Of a stretch of DNA of 64,000 bases, positions 46,660 through 53,683 are shown piece after piece; within the stretch, counting starts at the first letter, position 1, and every line of letters begins with the position of its first letter. Both the position numbers and the translations under genes were made by a program. The DNA comes from JBBITI01 sp963735055 (GTDB lineage Bacteria; Chloroflexota; Dehalococcoidia; Dehalococcoidales; UBA2162): contig CAVTJN010000004.1 in NCBI GenBank assembly GCA_963735055.1, positions 695,520-759,519 of the forward strand, read 5' to 3'. The notes under the pieces were generated by a model. That model ran no database searches. It saw only the letters and a program-made list of their open reading frames with translations, and was not told the origin of the DNA.

Positions 46660-47340
46660 GTGACTGAAAAATCGTTACCTCGGGAACCAAGCCCCAGTGT
46701 GGTTTCAACCACATGGACGAAGGCTGTATACAAGAGCTTTTTCAATCTTGCGGGCGCACTGCGACTCAGGTCGGTGTACCACTTCATGGTTGACAAGTTC
46801 GAGCATATTGACACCGCTGGAGATGTTCTGCAGAGCGAACTGGGACTCAATCCGGAAGTATCGTCCAAGTATGGACCGGGAGGCTGGTGGGACCTGAAGA
46901 TGGCACTCGGCCGGGATGTCTCCGCAGACGATGTTTTCATCGACTTCGGCTCTGGCAAGGGGAGAATGGTCTACCTGGCGTCCCGGTATTATCCGTTCAG
47001 GCGAGTCATCGGCGTCGAATTCTCGCAGAAACTGAACGATATTGCCCAGAAGAACGTCGATCGCAATCGGCGTCGGTTGCGCTGCAAGGATATCGAACTC
47101 GTTACCACTGATGTTACAGACTACGCTATTCCGGACGACGTAACGGTTGTCTATATGTATGACCCCTTCGAGGGTCCGGTGTTTCGCGACCTGATAAAGC
47201 GACTTCGAGCTAGTATCACTCAGCATCCGCGCCAGGTCAGGATCATCTACCGCAACCCGGTTATGCACGATTGCCTGATCGAGAATGGATTCGCGGTGGT
47301 ATTGAGACTCCAGGGCCTCGTCATGTATGCCGGGACTTGA
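46660..47340 (+). CDS. Class I SAM-dependent methyltransferase
   Basis: 226 residues, starting at GTG. The SAM-binding motif I is VFIDFGSGKGRMVYLASRYY, followed by VIGVEFSQKLNDIAQKNV (acidic residue after strand 2) and VYMYDPFEG (motif IV-like). It is related to histone-lysine DOT1-like / small bacterial methyltransferases. The neighbours suggest methylation of a sugar. The 233 bp upstream hold no other gene. Confidence 0.83.
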   Translation: MTEKSLPREPSPSVVSTTWTKAVYKSFFNLAGALRLRSVYHFMVDKFEHIDTAGDVLQSELGLNPEVSSKYGPGGWWDLKMALGRDVSADDVFIDFGSGKGRMVYLASRYYPFRRVIGVEFSQKLNDIAQKNVDRNRRRLRCKDIELVTTDVTDYAIPDDVTVVYMYDPFEGPVFRDLIKRLRASITQHPRQVRIIYRNPVMHDCLIENGFAVVLRLQGLVMYAGT

Positions 47341-47396
47341 GGGACCCGCGGCCTGGCCCCGTAGCCACTAGCGCTTATGTGTTTAAGAGGTAGGGA

Positions 47397-47861
47397 ATGA
47401 TTGGTGAAGATGTAACCTTGGGCAACAACGTCAAGATCTATCACCCGGAGCTCGTGAACCTGTACGGGTGCAGGATCGGTGACAATACGCGCATCGCCGC
47501 CTTTGTTGAAATCGGCAGGAACGTTAAGATCGGTAAGAACTGCAAAATCGAAGCCTTTGCCTTCATACCAGACGGGGTTACGATAGAAGACAACGTGTTC
47601 GTGGGGCCTCACGCCTGCTTCACCAATGACCGCATACCCCGGGCTACGTCAGCGGGGGGGGTGTCGAGCGGGTCGGACTGGAAGCTGGAGCAGACGATGG
47701 TTAGAGCGGGGGCCAGCATCGGCGCAAATGCCACCATACGGTGTGGAGTCACTATCGGGCGTGATAGCCTGGTGGGGGCGGGCAGCATGGTGACCCATAG
47801 CGTGCCTGACGGCGCCACGGTTACCGGGAACCCGGCCCGGCTCACAAAAGACCGAGGATAG
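47397..47861 (+). CDS. N-acetyltransferase of the WbpD/WlbB type
   Basis: 154-residue left-handed beta-helix acetyltransferase. It opens with hexapeptide repeats (VTLGNNVKIYHPELVNLYGC, RIGDNTRIAAFVEIG) and has the WbpD-like segment FVGPHACFTNDRIPRA, ending VTGNPARL. WbpD acetylates the 3-amino group of UDP-GlcNAc3NA. Other members of that pathway are in this window, which makes the assignment strong. It lies 56 bp after the methyltransferase and converges on the aminotransferase gene. Confidence 0.9.
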   Translation: MIGEDVTLGNNVKIYHPELVNLYGCRIGDNTRIAAFVEIGRNVKIGKNCKIEAFAFIPDGVTIEDNVFVGPHACFTNDRIPRATSAGGVSSGSDWKLEQTMVRAGASIGANATIRCGVTIGRDSLVGAGSMVTHSVPDGATVTGNPARLTKDRG

Positions 47862-47888
47862 CCGCGCCGCCGACGGGTCAGGCTACGA

Positions 47889-49007
47889 CTAGCCTCGTGC
47901 GAAACGTGCGATCTCGGTGACCACTTCTTCGATCTGTTCCCTGCGCAACTCGGGATACATGGGTAAGGAGAGCACCTCGTTCTGAGCGCGCTCGCTCTTG
48001 GGAAAGTCCCCCGCCTTGTATCCCAGATCCTGGTAGACCTCCTGCAGATGCAGCGACAGCGGATAGTAGACGTTCGTCTGAATGCCCCGTGAATCGAGAT
48101 GACTGCGCAACTTCTGCCGGTCCAGACGAGGGCTGCTGATTCGAATAGTATAGTAGTTGCATGACGACACCGAGCGGCTGTCGAAATACGTGGGTTCGAT
48201 TCCGTCTATTTTGTCGAGCAGTTTGGTGTACAGGCTCGTGTTGGCCCGGCGCATGCGATTCCAGCCCTCCAGATGCTTGAGCTTCACTCTCAGGATAGCC
48301 GCCTGCAGAGCGTCGAGACGACTGTTGAATCCGTGTACCGTGTGGTAGTAGGCGGTCCTTGCGCCGTGACCGCGCAGCAATCTCACCCCTTCGGCGATCT
48401 CGTCGTCGCTGGTTGTCACCATGCCGCCGTCCCCATAGGCGCCGAGATTTTTGGCCGGAAAGAAACTGAGACAGCCCACGTCCCCCAGCGAACCCACCTT
48501 CTTGCCGCCATATTCGGCCCCGACGGCTTGAGCACAATCCTCGACCACTCGCAGCTTGTGGCTGGCAGCGGTTTCAAGTATCGGATCCATGGCCGCCGGC
48601 TGACCGTATAGATGCACCGGCAGGACGGCCCTGGTGCGTTTGGTGATTTTTGATGATATCTGGTCCGCGTCAATGTTAAACGTCCTGGAGTCGATATCCA
48701 CCAGCACGGGGCGGGCCCCGCATTTGATGACCGACTCCACCGTGGCGATAAAGGTGAAGGGAGTAGTGATGACTTCGTCGCCCGGTCCGACGCCGCAGGC
48801 AAGAAGGGCGAGGAGCAATGCATCAGTGCCCGAGGCAACGCCTACAGCGTGTTTGGTGCCGCAGTAGGCGCTCACCTCATCTTCAAGGGCTTTCACCTCG
48901 GGGCCGAGGATGAACTGCCCGCTCTCCAGGACGCCGCGCATGGCCGCGTCGATCTCGTTTTTGATGGACTGATACTGCAACTTAAGGTCTGTCATTGGAA
49001 TTGTCAT
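47889..49007 (-). CDS. DegT/DnrJ/EryC1/StrS aminotransferase (WbpE-like)
   Basis: 372 residues, intact. MTDLKLQYQSIKNEID start, GVASGTDALLLAL, GDEVITTPFTFIATVE, VEDCAQAVGAEYGGKKVG, and SFFPAKNLGAYGDGG with the PLP-binding lysine. Close in pattern to WbpE/WlbC, which makes UDP-GlcNAc3NA from the 3-keto sugar using glutamate. Last gene of the ACP/ligase/NadE/WbpG operon and adjacent (convergent) to the WbpD-type acetyltransferase. Confidence 0.92.
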   Translation of the reverse strand: MTIPMTDLKLQYQSIKNEIDAAMRGVLESGQFILGPEVKALEDEVSAYCGTKHAVGVASGTDALLLALLACGVGPGDEVITTPFTFIATVESVIKCGARPVLVDIDSRTFNIDADQISSKITKRTRAVLPVHLYGQPAAMDPILETAASHKLRVVEDCAQAVGAEYGGKKVGSLGDVGCLSFFPAKNLGAYGDGGMVTTSDDEIAEGVRLLRGHGARTAYYHTVHGFNSRLDALQAAILRVKLKHLEGWNRMRRANTSLYTKLLDKIDGIEPTYFDSRSVSSCNYYTIRISSPRLDRQKLRSHLDSRGIQTNVYYPLSLHLQEVYQDLGYKAGDFPKSERAQNEVLSLPMYPELRREQIEEVVTEIARFARG

Positions 49008-49033
49008 GGCTTGAATGTCTCCCGCACCGGACC

Positions 49034-50059
49034 CTATCTCAGGCCGAGTCGATCTCTAACGGTGGCAACCACAGGCTCGTCCTCTGGTTGCTGAAGTCTC
49101 TCCAAAGCTACAGAGCGATCAAGATATCCTTCGCGCACCAGACCGGCCAGCTCGAAAGCGTATGGATGAAAACGAAACCGCCGTTTGTGCACCATGTTGC
49201 CAAAGGAATTGAGGAGGCAGTTAGTGGAGTTCGGATCAACGTCCCCGGGCGCTTTCCAGCCCAACGACGAAATACTCCGGTAGATTACCTCTTCGCTGTA
49301 ATCCAGGAACGCCAGCGGGTGGACGTTGTAAGGGAAGCGAGTGGGGTCGGCGAAGTGCTCGTTTTCAAGGAAATAGGGCCTGATATCATCGCCCGCCAGC
49401 TTGTATAAGGGTTCGTAGACCGCCTTCTGCATGGCCCTCACCATACTCGGGTTATTCTTCATTATCGACGACGTAATCGGCGCCTGACCGGGAGACCAGC
49501 CGAAGGCGATGAACGGGATTCTTTTTTCAACGGCGATACGGAGTGCGCTAAACTTCACGATTGACATACATGCCGTGCAGATCATACTTGCTCTCTCGGC
49601 AGTCTTCAGAGGGAACACGTCTTCCCGAGCGCAGGATCTGAATATCTGCGACAACATGTCGAAGCGGGGTTTGAAATACATATGGTCTACGCCCAGACGC
49701 TCGACAACTGACTTAATATTGTCGAGCGTCTGGGCGGCAACGAAACCGTTATCAAAGGTCCACGCCAGGACCCGCATACCGTAGTCCTCTTTAAGAATTC
49801 TCAGGGTGTAGGTACTGTCCTTGCCTCCGCTATAGCACATCACGGCGTCGTAGCAGCCCTTTCCTTGGTTTTCCTTGAGGAGCGCGGCGAATCTGCTGCG
49901 GTATCTGGTGCTGTCTCTGCGGTGGCTGTCACTGGCGCCGGTTGCAGAACAGAAATTACACACCCCTTCGGTATCGAAATGTATCCCGGGAAAAGTCTCG
50001 GGGAGAACGCACTTACTGCACACTCGGGGAGAAGTGCCTGAGCCGCTTTGCTGCAACAT
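49034..50059 (-). CDS. N-acetyl sugar amidotransferase (WbpG-like)
   Basis: About 341 residues from ATG 50059. N-terminal zinc site CSKCVLPETFPGIHFD then GVCNFC, followed by a PP-loop ATP pyrophosphatase motif YSGGKDSTYTL. It matches the WbpG/PseA family, which turns the carboxylate of a uronic sugar into an amide or amidine. In Pseudomonas, WbpG takes ammonia from HisH2/HisF2; neither is encoded here, while a NadE homologue lies directly upstream. The frame is open to 50149, but that overlaps nadE. In operon with nadE and the WbpE-like gene. Confidence 0.88.
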   Translation of the reverse strand: MLQQSGSGTSPRVCSKCVLPETFPGIHFDTEGVCNFCSATGASDSHRRDSTRYRSRFAALLKENQGKGCYDAVMCYSGGKDSTYTLRILKEDYGMRVLAWTFDNGFVAAQTLDNIKSVVERLGVDHMYFKPRFDMLSQIFRSCAREDVFPLKTAERASMICTACMSIVKFSALRIAVEKRIPFIAFGWSPGQAPITSSIMKNNPSMVRAMQKAVYEPLYKLAGDDIRPYFLENEHFADPTRFPYNVHPLAFLDYSEEVIYRSISSLGWKAPGDVDPNSTNCLLNSFGNMVHKRRFRFHPYAFELAGLVREGYLDRSVALERLQQPEDEPVVATVRDRLGLR

Positions 50060-50129
50060 CGTACTCCGTACCTTGGCGCCGGACGGCAGAGACTGGACTC
50101 CCTTTTCTACCGTCGCCCACCTTGGCAGT

Positions 50130-51125
50130 CTATTCGCCGGTTCGATCACCCGGTCCGCCTCCCAGATTGGGAGTGGGCGGCAGGGCGCGGAGGTGCCTTG
50201 TGACGTTGTACTTGGATGCCAGATCTCTGAACACTCGCTCCACCTGCTCGCGGCTGAGCTTCAGAGTATCACTCGCCTCTGGCGCGGGTACGTGGTTCTC
50301 CCAGGCATACAGAAGCACGTCGAGCTTGTCATACGGAAGGCGGAAATAGAATTCCTCATCGGTGACCCCCAGACTGAACGTGTCCGGAGTCGGGGGTCTT
50401 TTCAGGATCTCCGTCGACACCCCGAGGAACTTCGCCAACTGATACACCTGCGTCTTGTACAGTTCTTCAATCGGCTCGATATCGACGCCGCCGTCACCGT
50501 ACTTGACGAAGAATCCCTGCGCACTCTCACTCCGGTTGGTAGTCCCGCAGACCAGGTAGTTGTACGTCTCGGCGAAGCGATAGAGGAACAACATCCGCAT
50601 CCTTTGCTTGAGGTTGGTGGCCGCCACTATCCGTCGAAGGCCTTGATTATTGAGTCTGGCCGTCCGGGAATTCCCCGCCTCATCTTCAACTATCAACGTG
50701 TAGAAGTTCAGGTTGTTCTTGGCGAGCAAGTCGCCGGGGAGTACAATCTTGGACTTGTGCCGGTCACCGAAATCGGGAAAGAACTCCCTGATCGCAGCAT
50801 TCCGCAGTTCGTAAGCTCCGGCGCTTTCCAGGGCCGGGGTGATGTCAACGATTTCGGTCCGTATGCCCAGCCGCCCGCATTCCGCCATTGCGTATTCCCT
50901 GGACAACGGATCAGACTCCCGCTCGGGCAAGAGGAGTCCAACGACCTTATCTTTGCCCAGAGCCTCGGTGCAGAGCCGCGCGCAAAGCGCCGAGTCGACG
51001 CCGCCGCTGACTCCGATCACGGCGCCATCCCGCCGGAGTGAAACAGCCTGGCTCTTGATGAAAGTACAGATAGTATCGGTTAGAACTCCGGAATCGACCG
51101 GAGGGACCTGCCCTGCGAACTTCAT
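50130..51125 (-). CDS. nadE: Ammonia-dependent NAD+ synthetase homologue
   Basis: 331 residues, single-domain type without a glutaminase domain. The PP-loop SGGVDSALCARL, the CGTTNRSE and the VKYGDGGVDIEPIEELYKTQV motifs are intact, and TPDTFSLGVTDEEFYF matches the substrate loop. True NAD+ synthesis is plausible. Its place between an acyl ligase (four-base overlap) and a sugar amidotransferase, within a polysaccharide locus, raises the alternative that it amidates another adenylated carboxylate or delivers ammonia locally. Sequence alone does not decide. Confidence 0.88.
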   Translation of the reverse strand: MKFAGQVPPVDSGVLTDTICTFIKSQAVSLRRDGAVIGVSGGVDSALCARLCTEALGKDKVVGLLLPERESDPLSREYAMAECGRLGIRTEIVDITPALESAGAYELRNAAIREFFPDFGDRHKSKIVLPGDLLAKNNLNFYTLIVEDEAGNSRTARLNNQGLRRIVAATNLKQRMRMLFLYRFAETYNYLVCGTTNRSESAQGFFVKYGDGGVDIEPIEELYKTQVYQLAKFLGVSTEILKRPPTPDTFSLGVTDEEFYFRLPYDKLDVLLYAWENHVPAPEASDTLKLSREQVERVFRDLASKYNVTRHLRALPPTPNLGGGPGDRTGE

Positions 51126-52684
51126 TCTACTGCTCCTGTAACGGGGGCGCGGAGTCCGGATTTGAGGATCTTACCGGTTGATGTGCGCGGCAGCGATTCG
51201 CAAAACACCACCCTCTTCGGCACCATGTGTTTCTCGAGTCGACGGGAGCAGAAGTCGATGATGTCCTTTTCGCCAAGCCGGGAAGCTTTGGTCTTGACCA
51301 CGAAAGCCACGACCGCTTGTCCCAGAATACCATCTTCTACTCCGATAACCGCCGCCTCCACCACCCCTTCGCACTCATGCAAAACGTTTTCGACCTCTTT
51401 CGGGCTTACCAGTTGCCCGGAACTCTTGAACATGTCATCCCGGCGCCCCAAGAAATAGAGAAACCCGTCTTCGTCTTTTTCAAATGTGTCGCCGGTATAG
51501 AGGACTCTCTCCCCGGGGTAGCGGCCGGGCCGCAGGCAGGCGGCGGTCTTTTCGGGAAGTCCCCAGTAGCCGGCCATCACGTGAGATCCACGAACCACCA
51601 GTTGCCCGGCCACTCGGGCCCCGGTGATTTCATTCCCATCCTCGTCGACGATGTACACTTCGGTGTTCGGAATGGCCTTACCAACCGACGAAGGTCTTCG
51701 GTCGAGTTCCTCCGGAGGAAGGAAAGAGACCCGTTTGCACTCCGTCAGACCGTACATCGAGTATATCCTGGCCCTGGGGAACACCTGGCGTAATCGAGCG
51801 ATGTGAGCAGGCGGCAACGTCTGCCCCGTACTGGTAATGTACCTGAGGTCCGGATAGTCGTGCCCGTCGAGGTTCCGCAGCGTCAGCAGAAGAGAGGCCA
51901 CGGTCGGTACCAGCGGAAAGCCGGTTGCCTTATGCCTGGCGATCGACTCCAAAATCTGGCCCGGATACACAAAGGACCGCTCCAAGACCACCGTACCTCC
52001 GAACAAGACCGACATGAGCACCTGGTACAGGCCGTAGTCAAACGACAGCGGCAATACGTCAACGATGATGTCGGCAGGTTTGTTTTCAAGGTACTGGCTT
52101 ATTGACCGGGCCGCCGTCAACATGTTGAGATGGGTCAGCATCACCCCTTTGGGTTCGCCCGTTGACCCGGAAGTATAAATCAAGCTGGCGAGGTCAAGAT
52201 CGATGCATGATTGCGCCGGCCTCGTCCCCGGATATCCTGCTACGATCTCCTTATATGACAGGCATTCTCGCCACCCCGACGGGCTGGTCCTGTCGATATC
52301 AGTCAGAATCACAGTCGCCAGGTGCGGGCAGTCGGCGGGATTGCCGGGAAGCGCAGCCAAACCCGGTCCATCGGTGATCACGGCCATTGCCTGGCAGTCG
52401 TTGAGGATATAGGCGAGTTTGGCTGCCCTAACCTGAGGGTTAACGATCACAAAAATGCCGCCTGCCTTGAGGATGGCGTACAACGAGACCACAGATTCGA
52501 CCGAGTTGCCGAGATACACGACGACTCTATCCTGCCTCCGCAAGCCTCGTTGGATCAGGGCATTGGCCAGAGAATTGGCAGTCTGGTCCAACTGGCCGTA
52601 GGACACCTCGCTGTTCTCAAACACAAGGGCGGGTTTGCTTCCCAGAGTCTGCGCGTTCTCTTCCAAGGAATCGTGAAGCAGCAC
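51122..52684 (-). CDS. Acyl-CoA/acyl-ACP ligase (ANL superfamily)
   Basis: 520-residue AMP-forming ligase. Core motif A3 is LIYTSGSTGEPKGVMLTH, then YSMYGLTECKRV (A5), LYTGDTFEKDEDGFLYFLGRRDD (A7/A8) and the C-terminal catalytic lysine region PRTSTGKILKSGL. It activates a carboxylic acid as acyl-AMP and loads it on a thiol. The ACP gene lies 11 bp upstream, so the likely acceptor is that carrier. The gene overlaps nadE by four bases. Substrate (fatty, hydroxy or amino acid) unknown. Confidence 0.92.
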   Translation of the reverse strand: MLLHDSLEENAQTLGSKPALVFENSEVSYGQLDQTANSLANALIQRGLRRQDRVVVYLGNSVESVVSLYAILKAGGIFVIVNPQVRAAKLAYILNDCQAMAVITDGPGLAALPGNPADCPHLATVILTDIDRTSPSGWRECLSYKEIVAGYPGTRPAQSCIDLDLASLIYTSGSTGEPKGVMLTHLNMLTAARSISQYLENKPADIIVDVLPLSFDYGLYQVLMSVLFGGTVVLERSFVYPGQILESIARHKATGFPLVPTVASLLLTLRNLDGHDYPDLRYITSTGQTLPPAHIARLRQVFPRARIYSMYGLTECKRVSFLPPEELDRRPSSVGKAIPNTEVYIVDEDGNEITGARVAGQLVVRGSHVMAGYWGLPEKTAACLRPGRYPGERVLYTGDTFEKDEDGFLYFLGRRDDMFKSSGQLVSPKEVENVLHECEGVVEAAVIGVEDGILGQAVVAFVVKTKASRLGEKDIIDFCSRRLEKHMVPKRVVFCESLPRTSTGKILKSGLRAPVTGAVE

Positions 52685-52695
52685 GGTCGACCCCT

Positions 52696-52965
52696 CTAAC
52701 CCTGAACGCCAGGTCCGGGCAGTTTAGATTGAACAAAGGCGGCCAATCGGTTGATGGAATCCAGATTCTCGGGGACTATTTCCTCATCTTCTACTACGAA
52801 GCCAAAGGTCTGTTCCAGAAAAAGTACCAGTTCAAGGACTCCAGTTGAATCTATCACGTTCTTTTCGAAGAATGAGTCGCTGTCCTCCACCGTCTTCCCG
52901 GTTTGTTCCTTGATCAAGTTCTCGGACAGGAACTGTCTCAGGCGCTGTCTGATATCCGTATCCAT
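52696..52965 (-). CDS. Acyl carrier protein
   Basis: 89-residue carrier with the helix-bundle pattern and the phosphopantetheine attachment site at Ser40 in NVIDSTGVLELVLFLEQTFG (canonical DSL is DST here). It starts a five-gene unit: ACP, ligase, NadE, WbpG-like, WbpE-like. A dedicated ACP in a sugar cluster suggests acylation of a sugar or of the polymer, perhaps through the LpxD-like or FemAB-like transferases nearby (inference). Confidence 0.92.
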   Translation of the reverse strand: MDTDIRQRLRQFLSENLIKEQTGKTVEDSDSFFEKNVIDSTGVLELVLFLEQTFGFVVEDEEIVPENLDSINRLAAFVQSKLPGPGVQG

Positions 52966-53683
52966 ATACTCTCTATCTTCTTCGTTCGTCTAACGCCGGA
53001 TGCCACCTTTGAGTATACGCCGGGGCGTGTGCTGCCGCAAACCGCAGCAGTCTCCCTGACTATCGATTCTGGTACTTCGGCAGAGAGATTTCAATAGTAA
53101 GGATGATTGAACAGTATACATGCAGAGTCAGGTAAAGTGACTTCACAGCCGAATAGCGCGGCAGTACGATAGTACTTCCCGAAAATCCGAGTGGCGGGTC
53201 ACCATATTATCCGCCTCCGTCGGATTGTCCCTGCAATCGCCCGGCCAATTGCTTGCATGGCTGGCCCTATTCCGAGACACAGCGTCAACCTCCCCTATCC
53301 TCCATTTGTGGACGCATCTTTGATCGTGTCGTTCATCCATTGTTCATTTTTTGTTAATTGCTAGTTAATGCTGATGAACTAGGATAGCAGAGGCGGTGGG
53401 GATAAGGAGTTCCACCGCTAAACCTCAGGGGCCTCCTCAATCGTAGCGGATCGAGAGTCTGAGGATGTGCGCTGGCCTTTTCTTGGGTCATCATGCAGCG
53501 CAGACGAACCCAAACCGAATTGTCAACAGAACCCGGGAGGCCAAAGGCTGCCCGCCAATGGGCGCCCCCTCGAATCTTGACATTGGAAATGACTCTGGTA
53601 AAGGAAGCGAAAGCATACATGTGTACTTCAGCGCGGAAATTGACAGAAAAGACAGGATGGAGAATGAGGATGGTAGTTAAAGA
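52966..53683. other. Intergenic region between the ACP operon and the 987-residue beta-helix gene
   Basis: 718 bp between divergent genes. I find no convincing coding frame. 53330-53390 is A+T-rich (TTGTTCATTTTTTGTTAATTGC) and is the best candidate promoter area. A frame on the minus strand at 53354-53803 is open for 149 codons but has no recognisable features and overlaps the next gene. Confidence 0.4.

Noticed and set aside
49875..51041. 388-codon plus-strand frame over the NadE and WbpG genes
   Set aside because: Antisense shadow of two genes with intact catalytic motifs.
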